A stretch of DNA of 64,000 bases, from NCBI RefSeq assembly GCF_003355155.1, contig NZ_CP031320.1:6253367-6317366 (forward strand). Direction: 5' to 3'. Positions 50,939-63,460 of this stretch are shown one piece after another. A program made the translations under genes and the position numbers. The stretch is from Streptomyces armeniacus (lineage in GTDB: Bacteria > Actinomycetota > Actinomycetes > Streptomycetales > Streptomycetaceae). Each line of letters begins with the position of its first letter. Positions within the stretch are counted from its first letter, which is position 1. The notes under the pieces are model-generated. The model was given only the letters and a program-made list of their open reading frames with translations, was not told where the DNA came from and made no database searches.

Positions 50939-53900
50939 TTACGCGCCCGCCCGCTGCGCGGACGCGCCGCGCCGCCCGAGCGCGCCGGGGCCGGTCAGCG
51001 GCGACCATGCGGCCGGGTCCTGTGCGGTCCAGATCCGCAGCCGTTCGGCGAAGCCGGGGCTGTCGCCGGCGAGCTCCGCCAGCCGCTGGCCGAAGACGGC
51101 CGTGCCCTGCGGCGTACGCACCATCAGCAGCCCCGTACGGCGCACCTCCTCCGGGTGCACCGCCGGGCCGTGCGTGCGCACGGTGGCGTCGAGCACCGCG
51201 TCCAGCACGTACGGGTCGCGCTCCCGGCCGAGCAGGACGGCGAGGAGTTCGTCGCGCAGCGGCCCGGTGCCCGCGCCGAGCGCGCGGGCCGGCGGGAGGC
51301 GCAGCGCGGCCGTACGGGCCTGCGCCACCTCGTCGGTCAGCGGCAGCAGCACGCCGCGCGCGGCGGCGCCCTGATCCAGCCTGCGCCGTACGAACGCGGC
51401 GACCGCCTCGCCCGCACCGGCCGCGGCCTCCGGCCACAGGTCCGCGTGCTCCCGCAGCAGCACCGCCAGCCGCGCGGCCGGGCCGTGGCCCGTACCGGGC
51501 CCGTGCCCTTGCCCGGGGAACTCGGCCGCGCGTACGGCTGAGTTCCACGGGCACGGCAGCTCCGCCAGCGCGCGCAGCACCTCGGCGGGGCCCGCGTCCG
51601 GGCCGCGCAACCGGTCCCTGAACGCGGCGAGCACCTGCTCGGGATGTGTCGCCAGCGCCACACCGAGCGCGCTCGCGAGCGCGGACGCGCCGGTGTCGGC
51701 GAAGTGGGTGAGGGCCTCGTCCAGGTGCCGGGCCCGGCTCTCCGGGTCCCGTACGAGCAGCGCCAGCGCCGCCGTGTCCAGCGAACGGTCGCCGGGCCGG
51801 CGCAGCAGCTCCAGCGCGGCGAGCCGCAGCAGCTCGCGGTCGGTGTCCGTACGCGCGTGCCGCGCCGCCCGCAGCCCGTACGTCGCGGCCGCCGCCCGGC
51901 GCTCCCGGCGCGCGTCCTGCGCCCAGCGGTCGACGGCGCGGCAGAGGGCGGCGGGCTCGTCGCGGGCGAGCTCGGCGAGCAGCTCGGCGGCGCGGGGGTG
52001 CGCGGCGCCGGCGAGCGTCTCGACGAGGGTGTCGGTGTCCGGCCTGCGGTGCGTGTACAGCAGCGCGAGGGCGGCGCCCGCCACGGTCAGCCCGGAGGCG
52101 GCGGCGCCGGAGGGCGCGGCGAGGGGCCGCTCGTCGTCGAACCAGGTGCACAGCAGCGGCCGTACGGTGTGCGGCTCGGCAGCGAGCAGTTCACCGGCGG
52201 CGTCCAGATGCCGGCCGCCGGGGCCGGCACTGCCGTACGGCGCGTCCGTGGGCAGCAGGCGGCGCAGCAGCCCGATCCGGTCGGCGGTGCGCAGGGGCAG
52301 CCGGCGCCAGAACCAAGGGCCGAAGTCGTCGGTGCCGCCGCACTCGGCGATGTGGTCGGCGAGGGCGTGCAGCACGTGCAGATACGGGGTGGCATCGGGC
52401 AGACGCAGCAGCGTCTCGCCGAGTAGGTGCGCGGCCCACCAGGCCCGCTCGGCTTCGGCGGGTGCGGCGGACCCGGCGGGTACGACTGCACCGGACGCCA
52501 AGGGGGCGGCGTCCGGCGCGTCCGCGGCCTCCGGGGCGTCGTCGGACGGGCCGGGCAGCGCGCGGACCAGCCCGTGCAGATGCCGGGCCAGCGTCCGCGG
52601 CCCCGCACGGTCCGCGCTCTGCAGCAACGCCTGCACCACCGGCCCGATACGGTGCCGCGGCACCGTGACGGGCGGCGGCGCGGCACGCCCGTACGCGGGC
52701 CGCACCAGGGACTCCAGCGCGGCGCCGAGCCCGAGGTGGCGGCCCTGCAGCCACTCGGCGAACTCCTCGTCCGCGAACCGGTACGCCTCCCCGGCGGCCA
52801 TCAGCACTCCCTCGGCCAGCACCGCCTGCGCCCAGCCGCCCCCGCGCGGGAACAGCTCCTCGAAGCCCTCCCGGTCCAGCGCCCCCTGGCCGGGGCCCAG
52901 ACAGCGCCGCGCCGCCTCGTGCAGCTGGCCCGCGACCCGTACGGCGAGGCGCCGCACCGCCGTACCCGACGGCGCGCGGGCGGTACGCCCGAGGCGCACC
53001 GCGACGCGCAGGGCGAGCAGGTCCAGATACGCGGCGAACACCTCGGCACGGGACGGCGGCGCCGCGAACCACTCCCCGGAAGCCGCGTCGGCCGCGCGCG
53101 CCTGCTGCTCCGCCGCCTCCTGCTCCGGCGGGGCGTCGCCCTGCTGCTGGGCGGCGCGGATCTCCGCGAGCATCCGCACCGTCAGCGGGTGGCCCGCGTC
53201 GGCCGGAGCCGCCACGCCGTCCGGCAGCCCGTGGTACGCCCGTACGCGCGCCGCCTGCCGCGGCGGCAGGTCGCCGATCCGCATACAGGCCGGCAGCACC
53301 GCCGCGCTGCGCGCCCGCGCGCCGCCGCCCGGCACCGCACCACCGCCCGGCTCCACACCACCGCCCGGCTCCACACCACCGCCCGGCTCCACACCACCGC
53401 CCGGCTCCACACCACCGCCCGGCTCCGCCTCGAAAGCCGCTCCCCCGCCGGGCACGTACAGCATGTCCGCCGGGAACAGCGCGCCCGCCCGCTCCCAGAA
53501 CTCCGGCCTGCACGCGAAGACCAGCCGCGCGCCCGCCGCCCGCAGCCAGCCCGACGTGCCCGCCGTCCACCGCCGCAGATCGTGCGCCAGCCGCGGCGGC
53601 ATCTCCTCCGGCGCGTCGAGGAGGACGAGCAGGCAGCGGCCCGCGTCCCGGGCCAGCCGCGCCACCACGTCGGCGTTCACGCGCCCCTCGGGCCCGTGCT
53701 GTGCGCCGGTGTCGCCGCCGGGCTGCACGTTACGGCCGGCCGCCGTCAGCGCGCGGCCCACCGCTTCCCGCACGCTCGCGTCGTCCGCGCGTAGGTCCGC
53801 GCCGCGCAGCCAGACGCTCGGCGCGGGCGTGACACCACGGGAGCGGCGGGCGGCCAGCGCGGCGAGCTCCGTCGTACGGCCGGTGCCGGGGTCGCCGACG

Positions 53901-54682
53901 AGCGCTGTCACGGACGCCTCGCTGTCCCCGAACGACCGCAGCTCGTCCGCCACTTCGGGCCGTACGACCGGCCGCCGCGCACCGTCCGCGACTGGCCCCA
54001 CGGAGGTGGCGGTGAGCCGCAGCGTGCCGGCGAGGTTCAGGTCGGGGCCGAAGCCGGGCACGGTGGCGCCGTTGCGCACGAGCAGCCGGGCCAGCGGCCC
54101 GGCCGGCTCGAGCGGCGCCACCGTACGGGGCTGCACCGCGAACCCGGCACCGCGTCCGCCGCTCGGCGCGTGCAGCGCCGTCCCGAGCACGGCGAGCACC
54201 GCTCCCGTCGCGGCGTCGAGCACGGGCGAGCCGGACGCCCGCCTGCTCAGCCGCAGCCGGGCGGCGGCGCCCTGCGGGAGGTCTAGCACCATGACGTCGT
54301 CGAGCGGGTGGAAGCACTCGGTCGAGGTGTACGTGGCGGAGGTGCTGCCGCTGATGCGCGCGTCCAGCCAGCCGCCCTCCCACAGGCGCACCGGAGTCCC
54401 TTCCGGACGGGCCCGTTCGGCGCCCGCCACGAGCGGGGTGAGGCCCAGGCCCTCCGTGTGCACGAGCGCCAGATCCCACTCCGGGAACGCGGTGATGTGC
54501 GCGCTCTCCACCAGGCAGGTGCGCTCGCCGGGCGCGTGCACCACGACCCTGCTGAGGCCGTCCACGGCCTCGTGGCTGGTGATCAGCGTGCCGAGGGTGT
54601 CCGCGGCGAAGCCGGTGCCGCGTTCGCGCCCTGCCAGGTCGCAGATCCGTACCAGCGCGGTCTCCGCCGTCGCCGCACCCAT
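50939..54682 (-). CDS. Trypsin-like protease fused to NTPase and helical repeats
   Basis: A 1247-residue protein starting at ATG 54682. The N-terminus is a trypsin-like domain with a candidate triad: His in LITSHEAVDG, Asp in PEWDLALVH and Ser in RRASGSPVLD. A P-loop domain follows (ALVGDPGTGRTTELAALAAR; Walker B CLLVLLDAPEE), with a five-fold GGGVEP repeat (18-bp DNA repeats at 53343-53432). After it come long Ala/Leu/Arg-rich helical repeats. The layout protease-NTPase-repeats is that of NLR-like or STAND conflict proteins, in which a sensor region triggers the protease. The conserved location beside ribF suggests a housekeeping or core immunity role. No partner is identified. Confidence 0.75.
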   Translation of the reverse strand: MGAATAETALVRICDLAGRERGTGFAADTLGTLITSHEAVDGLSRVVVHAPGERTCLVESAHITAFPEWDLALVHTEGLGLTPLVAGAERARPEGTPVRLWEGGWLDARISGSTSATYTSTECFHPLDDVMVLDLPQGAAARLRLSRRASGSPVLDAATGAVLAVLGTALHAPSGGRGAGFAVQPRTVAPLEPAGPLARLLVRNGATVPGFGPDLNLAGTLRLTATSVGPVADGARRPVVRPEVADELRSFGDSEASVTALVGDPGTGRTTELAALAARRSRGVTPAPSVWLRGADLRADDASVREAVGRALTAAGRNVQPGGDTGAQHGPEGRVNADVVARLARDAGRCLLVLLDAPEEMPPRLAHDLRRWTAGTSGWLRAAGARLVFACRPEFWERAGALFPADMLYVPGGGAAFEAEPGGGVEPGGGVEPGGGVEPGGGVEPGGGAVPGGGARARSAAVLPACMRIGDLPPRQAARVRAYHGLPDGVAAPADAGHPLTVRMLAEIRAAQQQGDAPPEQEAAEQQARAADAASGEWFAAPPSRAEVFAAYLDLLALRVAVRLGRTARAPSGTAVRRLAVRVAGQLHEAARRCLGPGQGALDREGFEELFPRGGGWAQAVLAEGVLMAAGEAYRFADEEFAEWLQGRHLGLGAALESLVRPAYGRAAPPPVTVPRHRIGPVVQALLQSADRAGPRTLARHLHGLVRALPGPSDDAPEAADAPDAAPLASGAVVPAGSAAPAEAERAWWAAHLLGETLLRLPDATPYLHVLHALADHIAECGGTDDFGPWFWRRLPLRTADRIGLLRRLLPTDAPYGSAGPGGRHLDAAGELLAAEPHTVRPLLCTWFDDERPLAAPSGAAASGLTVAGAALALLYTHRRPDTDTLVETLAGAAHPRAAELLAELARDEPAALCRAVDRWAQDARRERRAAAATYGLRAARHARTDTDRELLRLAALELLRRPGDRSLDTAALALLVRDPESRARHLDEALTHFADTGASALASALGVALATHPEQVLAAFRDRLRGPDAGPAEVLRALAELPCPWNSAVRAAEFPGQGHGPGTGHGPAARLAVLLREHADLWPEAAAGAGEAVAAFVRRRLDQGAAARGVLLPLTDEVAQARTAALRLPPARALGAGTGPLRDELLAVLLGRERDPYVLDAVLDATVRTHGPAVHPEEVRRTGLLMVRTPQGTAVFGQRLAELAGDSPGFAERLRIWTAQDPAAWSPLTGPGALGRRGASAQRAGA
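53343..53432. repeat. 18-bp tandem repeat, five copies
   Basis: CCGCCCGGCTCCACACCA in near-identical tandem, coding a GGGVEP hexapeptide repeat in the protease-NTPase fusion. Likely length-variable. Confidence 0.85.
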
Positions 54683-54986
54683 TGCCCGAACCTCCCCGCC
54701 GGACCGGCCCCGTGCTCCGACGTTAGGCCGCGGATGATCAGCAGGAACAGTGCGCAGAGCGAACGCGCCCCCTACTGCGCCGCCAATTCACTCCGCGCGC
54801 CCGCTCGTTGGGGTGAAACTTTGTCGTTGAGTGGATAGAGAGACAAAGGGGCCGAGGAGGGGGGCCGTGGGTCGGTTGCCCCGCCCGTACCACTCACCGC
54901 AGGCAGCCGCCCCACGGCGGACGGCCTCCCACCCCCGCGCGCGGCCACCCGGCGGCCCTCAGTCCGGGGGCGGGCAGTCCGGGTGC
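54683..54986. other. Intergenic between truB and the protease fusion
   Basis: 304 bases. An inverted repeat CTTTGTC (54819-54825) and GACAAAG (54842-54848) lies in an A+T-richer patch. It may be the terminator of the infB-truB transcript or a promoter/operator of the protease gene. Nothing else is seen. Confidence 0.4.
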
Positions 54987-55925
54987 TCAGTCCTTGGGCG
55001 GTACGAAGACGGCGAGGCTCTTGGCCCGTCCGCCGCGCGGCTCCACGAGCGCCACGAAGCGCCCGTCGGGCCCGAACGCGGCCACCGGAGCGCCGCCTTC
55101 CGCCAGTGCGGGCATCGCGATCTGCACGCCGTTGGCCAGCTGCCCCGCCTGCCGCGCGTCCACGTCCCAGCGGCTGAACGCCGCCGACGCCGCGTCCGCC
55201 AGCGGCAGCGGCGAGAGCCCGTCGCCCTCGTCCCGCTCCGCCTGCAGCTGCTCCAGGGTGCGGGCGGTGTCCAGCCCGTACGGGCCCACACGGGTCCGCC
55301 GCAGCGCGGTGAGGTGTCCGCCGACGCCGAGCCCGGCGCCCAGATCGCGTGCCAGCGCCCGGATGTACGTGCCCGACGAGCACACCACCGACACCAGCAC
55401 GTCGACCACGGGCGTGCCGTCCTCCGCCCGCTCCTCGTGCACTCCGTGCACCGCGAACGAGGAGACCGTCACCGGCCGCGCCGGGATCTCGAAGTCGTCG
55501 CCGTCACGGGCGCGTTTGTACGAGCGCTTGCCGTCGATCTTGATCGCGCTGACCTTTGACGGCACCTGCATCAGCTCGCCGGTCAGCGCCGCGACGCCCG
55601 CGTCGATCCCCTCCCGGGCCACGCCGGAGGCGTCCCGCGAGGCGGTGATCTCGCCCTCGGCGTCGTCGGTCACGGTGGTCTGCCCGAGCCGTACGGTGCC
55701 GACGTACTCCTTCTCCGTCAGCGCCAGGAACCCGAGCAGCTTCGTGGCCCGCTCGATCCCGAGCACCAGCACGCCGGTGGCCATGGGGTCGAGCGTGCCG
55801 GCGTGCCCCACCCGCTTCGTACGGGCGATGCCGCGCAGCTTCGCGACCACGTCGTGGGAGGTGTAGCCGGCGGGCTTGTCGACGATGACGAGCCCGCCGG
55901 GCTCGTACGGACTGCCGCGCTTCAC
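54987..55925 (-). CDS. truB: tRNA pseudouridine(55) synthase
   Basis: A 312-residue protein starting at ATG 55925. It has GLVIVDKPAGYTSHDVVAKL and the catalytic Asp in HAGTLDPMATGVLVLG, then YVGTVRLGQTTVTDDAEGE, GKRSYKRARDG and CSSGTYIRALARDLGAGL. It makes pseudouridine at position 55 of tRNA. Its start overlaps the rbfA stop by four bases, so translation is coupled. Confidence 0.95.
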   Translation of the reverse strand: MKRGSPYEPGGLVIVDKPAGYTSHDVVAKLRGIARTKRVGHAGTLDPMATGVLVLGIERATKLLGFLALTEKEYVGTVRLGQTTVTDDAEGEITASRDASGVAREGIDAGVAALTGELMQVPSKVSAIKIDGKRSYKRARDGDDFEIPARPVTVSSFAVHGVHEERAEDGTPVVDVLVSVVCSSGTYIRALARDLGAGLGVGGHLTALRRTRVGPYGLDTARTLEQLQAERDEGDGLSPLPLADAASAAFSRWDVDARQAGQLANGVQIAMPALAEGGAPVAAFGPDGRFVALVEPRGGRAKSLAVFVPPKD

Positions 55926-56440
55926 TCAGCCGCGTCCTCGCCACGGCCCGCCGCGCCGCCGTCCGTCCCGGCGTCCGCTGCCGCCCCGGCGTCCGCGTCC
56001 TCCTCCTCCGAGTCCTCGTCCGCCGGCTTGCGGTACGGGTCCGCATCCCCCGCGTACGCCGCGCCGGACGACGCTTTGCGCACCTCCTCATCGGAGGCGC
56101 GCGCACGGGCGAGCAGGTCGTCGATCTGCTTGGCGTTCTCGGGCACCGCGTCCGCCACGAAGGACAGCGTCGGGGTGAACTTCACCCCGGCCGCCGCGCC
56201 CACCGCGGAACGCAGGACTCCCTTGGCGCTCTCCAGCCCCTGCGCGGCCTGCTCCCGCGTCTCCTCATCGCCGTACACCGTGTAGAAGACGGTCGCCTCC
56301 CGCAGGTCACCGGTGATCCGCGTGTCCGTGATCGTCACGTGCGAGCCCAGCCGCGGGTCCTTGACACCCCGCTGGAGCTTCTGGGCGACCACCTCACGGA
56401 TGAGGTCAGCCAACCTCTTCGCCCGCGCATTGTCGGCCAC
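55922..56440 (-). CDS. rbfA: Ribosome-binding factor A
   Basis: A 172-residue protein starting at GTG 56440 with AGGAGA seven bases upstream; an ATG at 56464 would overlap the ylxP stop. The conserved part is VADNARAKRLADLIREVVAQ, DPRLGSHVTITDTRITGDLR, EATVFYTVYG and TPTLSFVADAVPENAKQID. A long acidic C-terminal tail (EDSEEEDADAG) is typical of Streptomyces RbfA. It acts in 30S maturation. Confidence 0.93.
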   Translation of the reverse strand: MADNARAKRLADLIREVVAQKLQRGVKDPRLGSHVTITDTRITGDLREATVFYTVYGDEETREQAAQGLESAKGVLRSAVGAAAGVKFTPTLSFVADAVPENAKQIDDLLARARASDEEVRKASSGAAYAGDADPYRKPADEDSEEEDADAGAAADAGTDGGAAGRGEDAAE

Positions 56441-56460
56441 TGGTCCGTCTCCTGTCCCGC

Positions 56461-56760
56461 TCATTCATCGTCTTCGTCGCCGTGCAACCGCCGCCGTACC
56501 GACAGCAGTTCCACTTCCGGCCGGGCGGCGACCATGCGCTCGCACCGGTCGAGCACATCCGTCACGTGCCCTACGTCCCCCGCGACCGCCGCCAGGCCGA
56601 TCCTGGTCCTGCGGTACAGATTCTGCTCACCGACCTCCGCCACGCTCACCGCGTGCTTGCGCTGCAGCTCGGCGACGATCGGACGGACGACGGACCGCTT
56701 CTGCTTGAGCGAATGGACATCGCCCAGCAGGAGGTCAAAGGAAAGAGTCCCCACATACAC
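56461..56760 (-). CDS. ylxP: YlxP/DUF503 protein
   Basis: About 99 residues from GTG 56760 (VYVGTLSFDLLLGDVHSLKQ). It contains KRSVVRPIVAELQRKHAVSV and AEVGEQNLYRRTRIGLAAVA, the family pattern. It sits between infB and rbfA as in most Gram-positive bacteria. Its role in ribosome assembly is inferred from location. Confidence 0.88.
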   Translation of the reverse strand: MYVGTLSFDLLLGDVHSLKQKRSVVRPIVAELQRKHAVSVAEVGEQNLYRRTRIGLAAVAGDVGHVTDVLDRCERMVAARPEVELLSVRRRLHGDEDDE

Positions 56761-56873
56761 CCGGTGATCGTACGTGGAACGCCGGAGCCGATCGACGGAG
56801 TTTCCGCTCCGCCGACCGGCACCGGAAGGCCGGTACGGCACGGCCGGGGCCGCGCCGTACCGTCCGCACCGCG

Positions 56874-59942
<3,069 letters not shown>

Positions 59943-60098
59943 TTCGCTCCTTTACGGTCCGGGGTTGGGTGTCCGCCGGACCTTCGCTACTTATGCATGG
60001 GCGTACTCATCGCGTACTCATCGAGTGCTCATCGCAATCTCGACCTACTTCCGACTCGCGAGGTACCGAACCCGTGCGGAGGCTCCGCACCGGCTCTC

Positions 60099-60374
60099 TT
60101 ACGGTGTCACCTGCGGTGAGGTCTGCAGCTCCGCGGTTTCGAGCGGACCGGGGGCCCGGAAGGCCCGCTGGAACGCCCGGCGGCGGACCGCCAGATCGAC
60201 ACAGGTCTGTGTGGGGTGCACGTACGCACCCCGGCCCGGCAGCGTACCGCGAAGATCGGGAACACACCGTCCCTCGACCAACACCACACGCAACAGGTCA
60301 CGTTTCGCCGAACGCTCCCGGCACCCCACACACGTACGTTCAGGGCATGCACGGACTCGCGTCCGGCCAGACAT
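60099..60374 (-). CDS. ylxR: YlxR/DUF448 RNA-binding protein
   Basis: A 91-residue protein starting at ATG 60374. The family core is ERTCVGCRERSAKRDLLRVV, then GTLPGRGAYVHPTQTCVDLA and RRRAFQRAFR. It lies between nusA and infB, the usual place. The C-terminus is short and basic. Predicted RNA binding; the exact role is unresolved. Confidence 0.9.
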   Translation of the reverse strand: MSGRTRVRACPERTCVGCRERSAKRDLLRVVLVEGRCVPDLRGTLPGRGAYVHPTQTCVDLAVRRRAFQRAFRAPGPLETAELQTSPQVTP

Positions 60375-60537
60375 CCTCAAGTCTACCTCCCCGCACCCCA
60401 CTGCTCCCCCAGGGGTGTGGCCGTCCTCACTCGCTTGCGACAGCCCGGAACCGCGTCCCGGGCCGTGGCCCGTACGGTCCCCTCCCGGCCTGCTCCGGAC
60501 CTGCACCTGAACCGCTCCGGACCCGGCCCGGTCCGTT

Positions 60538-61569
60538 TCAGGCCTGTTCGGCCGCCTGTCCCTGGTCGCCGCCGGCGCGCTCCGCGTCGGCCCCGGCCGG
60601 GGTGTCCGGGCGGATGTCGATCCGCCAGCCGGTCAGCCGGGCCGCGAGACGGGCGTTCTGCCCTTCCTTCCCGATGGCCAGCGACAGCTGGTAGTCCGGC
60701 ACGGTGACGCGGGCGGACCGGGCCGCCATGTCCACGATCTCGACCTTGCTCACCCGGGCCGGCGACAGCGCGTTGGCCACCAGCTCGGCCGGGTCCTCGG
60801 ACCAGTCGACGATGTCGATCTTCTCGCCGTGCAGCTCCGCCATCACGTTCCGCACGCGGCCGCCCATCGGGCCGATGCAGGCGCCCTTGGCGTTCAGCCC
60901 GGACCGCGTGGAGCGTACGGCGATCTTCGTACGGTGCCCGGCCTCGCGGGCGATGGCGGAGATCTCCACCGACCCGTCGGCGATCTCCGGGACCTCCAGC
61001 TCGAAGAGCTTCTTCACCAGGTTCGGGTGGGTCCTGGACAGCGTGACGGACGGGCCGCGCACGCCCTTGGCCACCCGCACCACGTACGTACGCAGCCGGG
61101 TGCCGTGTGCGTAGTCCTCGCCGGGCACCTGCTCCTGCGGCGGCAGGATCGCCTCCAGCTTGCCGATGTCCACCAGCACGCTCTTCGGGTCCTTGCCCTG
61201 CTGCACCATGCCGGCGACGACGTCGCCCTCGCGGCCCGCGTACTCGCCGAAGGTGACCTCCTCCTCGGCGTCCCGCAGCCGCTGCAGGATGACCTGCTTG
61301 GCGGTGGTGGCGGCGATCCGCCCGAACCCGGTGGGTGTGTCGTCGAACTCGCGCGCCTCCGCGCCCTCCGCCAGCTCCTCCGAGCTCTCCTTGGCCCAGA
61401 CCGTCACGTGCCCGGTCTTGCGGTCCAGCTCCACCCGGGCGTCGCGACGGCTTCCCTCGGAGCGGTGGTAGGCGATGAGGAGCGCCGACTCGATCGCCTC
61501 GACCAGCAGGTCGAAGGAGATCTCCTTCTCACGGACCAGTCCCCGCAGGGCACTCATGTCGATGTCCAC
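60538..61569 (-). CDS. nusA: Transcription termination/antitermination factor NusA
   Basis: A 343-residue protein starting at ATG 61569. It has the N-terminal RNA-polymerase-binding domain ([20 protein letters not shown]), S1 domain ([36 protein letters not shown]) and KH domains ([57 protein letters not shown]). It is the short form without C-terminal acidic repeats, as in actinomycetes. It overlaps closely with rimP upstream (2-base gap). Confidence 0.95.
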   Translation of the reverse strand: MDIDMSALRGLVREKEISFDLLVEAIESALLIAYHRSEGSRRDARVELDRKTGHVTVWAKESSEELAEGAEAREFDDTPTGFGRIAATTAKQVILQRLRDAEEEVTFGEYAGREGDVVAGMVQQGKDPKSVLVDIGKLEAILPPQEQVPGEDYAHGTRLRTYVVRVAKGVRGPSVTLSRTHPNLVKKLFELEVPEIADGSVEISAIAREAGHRTKIAVRSTRSGLNAKGACIGPMGGRVRNVMAELHGEKIDIVDWSEDPAELVANALSPARVSKVEIVDMAARSARVTVPDYQLSLAIGKEGQNARLAARLTGWRIDIRPDTPAGADAERAGGDQGQAAEQA

Positions 61570-61571
61570 GG

Positions 61572-62108
61572 CTACGCCTCCTCCTGGCTCTCGTCGTCAT
61601 CGGCCGCGGACGTCTCGTCTGCCTGCTGCACGGCCTTGCGGTTGAACTCGACCTCTACGCGCGCCTTGGCGATCTCGTCGAAGGCGAGGCGCCGGCGGGT
61701 CGGCTTGCGCCCCTTCACCCCGGGCACCTCGAGATCCAGGCCGCCCTCGTCGACGGCGGTGATACGGGCGACGAGCTCCCCGCCCTCGTGCAGCTGCGCC
61801 TTGACCAGCCGGCCGGCCGCGCGCTCGTAGTGCCGGCGCTCGGTCAGCGGGCGGTCGACACCGGGCGAGGTGACCTCCAGGACGTACGGCGCGCCGCCCA
61901 TCGTGTCCGACTCGTCCAGCGCCTGGGACAGCGAACGGCTCAGCTCGGCGCACACGTCGAGCTCGACGCCCTCCGCGGAGTCGACCACGACGCGGAGCAC
62001 GCGCCGCTTCCCGGCGGGGGTCACGGTGATCTCCTCGAGATCCAGTCCCCTCGTGGTGACGAGCGGCTCCAGCAGTCCGCGAAGCCTCTCGCTCTGGGTG
62101 GTGCTCAT
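61572..62108 (-). CDS. rimP: Ribosome maturation factor RimP
   Basis: A 178-residue protein starting at ATG 62108. It shows [60 protein letters not shown] and an acidic tail. It needs to act in 30S assembly. First gene of the rimP-nusA-ylxR-infB operon; a TACAAC -10-like box and GAGGAG ribosome site lie upstream on the minus strand. Confidence 0.94.
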   Translation of the reverse strand: MSTTQSERLRGLLEPLVTTRGLDLEEITVTPAGKRRVLRVVVDSAEGVELDVCAELSRSLSQALDESDTMGGAPYVLEVTSPGVDRPLTERRHYERAAGRLVKAQLHEGGELVARITAVDEGGLDLEVPGVKGRKPTRRRLAFDEIAKARVEVEFNRKAVQQADETSAADDDESQEEA

Positions 62109-62416
62109 CCGGGTGACTCCTCGGCCGCGTGTGCTGTTGTAGGGAAAAGTCGCGTGTCGGGGTCAAAGCCTAGCGCCTGCCGCGGGCGGCGCCGACCGGG
62201 CGCGGGGGCGGGGGCGCCCCCTTGCGTACGGCGTTCCGCCGCTGGAGTGCGGCGCGGGCGCGCCGGGGGCGGCCCGGCGGCTAAGCGGGAAATCACACAG
62301 GTACTCTCACCTGGCGTGACGACCGTTGCCGGAGCCGTGCGGACTTGTCCGGGGTCATCGCACCGGTATCCCCGCCTTCCCCGCCGGGGGACGCATCACT
62401 GCCCAGGGAGAGCACC
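62109..62416. other. Divergent promoter region
   Basis: 308 bases between rimP (minus) and the lipoprotein gene (plus). It contains a CAGGT, six bases, ACCTG inverted repeat near 62295-62310. The only other signals are the rimP -10-like and ribosome-site sequences. No gene is seen. Confidence 0.45.
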
Positions 62417-62950
62417 ATGCCGCTCACGCCTCCGCGCGACGCCGCGCGGCCCCGACGGAGATCGCTGCTGGCGGGCGCCGTGTGTGCCGCCGGAGCGGCG
62501 GGGCTGACCGGCGCCTGCTCCGACGACGGCGAGGCCGCCGAGAGCGGGAACCGCGAAGACTCAGCGGGGGCACGGCGGTTGCGGCAGGCGGCGGCGCGGG
62601 ACAGCGAGGCGCTGCTGGCGCGGTACGACGGGACGGCCGCCGCCCACCCCGATCTGGCCGGCCGGCTGAAGCCGCTGCGCGGTGAGGTCGTACGGCACCT
62701 GGAGGAGCTGGCCGGATCCGCGCGCCCGGACCGTACGACCAGGGGGCGCGGCGGCGGTGCGAAGAACCGGGACGGCGTGCCCGCCGACCGCAAGGAGGCG
62801 CTCGCCGCACTCGCCGCCGCCGAGCGCCGTACGGCGGACGCCCGCACCAAGGCGCTGGCCGGCGCGCCGCCCGAACTCGCCCGGCTGCTCGCCTCGGTGG
62901 CCGCGTCCGGTGCCGCGCACGCGTACCTGCTGACGGGGGAAGGCTCATGA
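62417..62950 (+). CDS. Tat-type lipoprotein
   Basis: A 177-residue protein starting at ATG 62417, behind AGGGAGAG. The signal has twin Arg (RRRSLLAGAVCAAGAAG) and the lipobox LTGAC. The mature part is an Ala/Arg helical protein (LRQAAARDSEALLARYDGTA) with a disordered middle. Its stop overlaps the DUF4439 gene start by four bases, so they form a pair. Part of this gene (62461-62630) appears in degraded form at 42311-42480, an artefact. The family name is not known to me. Confidence 0.75.
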   Translation: MPLTPPRDAARPRRRSLLAGAVCAAGAAGLTGACSDDGEAAESGNREDSAGARRLRQAAARDSEALLARYDGTAAAHPDLAGRLKPLRGEVVRHLEELAGSARPDRTTRGRGGGAKNRDGVPADRKEALAALAAAERRTADARTKALAGAPPELARLLASVAASGAAHAYLLTGEGS

Positions 62951-63423
62951 CGGACGAGGAACTGACCGCCGTACAGGCCGCGCTGGCCGCGGAGCACGCC
63001 GCCGTGTACGGCTACGGCGTCGTCGGCGGGCGCGTCGAGAACTCCCGGCAGGACGAGGCGCGCGAGGCGTACGACGCGCACCGCGCGCGGCGGGACACCC
63101 TGTGGCGCGCCGTACGGGACCTGGGCGGCAAGCCGGAGCCGGCGGCCGCAGCATACGAGCTGCCGTTCGGCGTGCCGGACGGCCCCGCGGCGGTGCGGCT
63201 CGCGGCGGAACTGGAGGACCGGGTCGCCGCCGTGTACGCCGATCTGGTGCGGGCGAGCGAGGGCGCCCGGCGCCGGGAGGCGGCGGGCGCGCTGCGCGAA
63301 GCGGCCATCCGGGCGACGCGGTGGCGCGGCAGCGGCGTAGCCTTCCCTGGGCTCACCGAACGCTCCGCACCGGCGCGGCCGAGCACCTCGGGCTCGCCGG
63401 ACGTTCGGGCCCGGACGCTCTGA
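62947..63423 (+). CDS. DUF4439 ferritin-like protein
   Basis: A 158-residue protein starting at ATG 62947, overlapping the lipoprotein stop by four bases. The pattern VQAALAAEHAAVYGYGVVGG, then EAYDAHRARRDTLWRAVRDL, matches the ferritin-like DUF4439 family. Its helices carry conserved Glu/His positions of a possible diiron site (AEHAA...DAHRARRD). Function unknown. The pairing with the Tat lipoprotein suggests a cell-envelope task. Confidence 0.85.
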   Translation: MTDEELTAVQAALAAEHAAVYGYGVVGGRVENSRQDEAREAYDAHRARRDTLWRAVRDLGGKPEPAAAAYELPFGVPDGPAAVRLAAELEDRVAAVYADLVRASEGARRREAAGALREAAIRATRWRGSGVAFPGLTERSAPARPSTSGSPDVRARTL

Positions 63424-63460
63424 CCGCATCGCCGCCCGCTCGGAAAGGCCCCGCTCCGCA

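Noticed and set aside
51693..54737. Long plus-strand frame opposite the protease-NTPase fusion
   Set aside because: Ser/Arg-rich antisense shadow without motifs.
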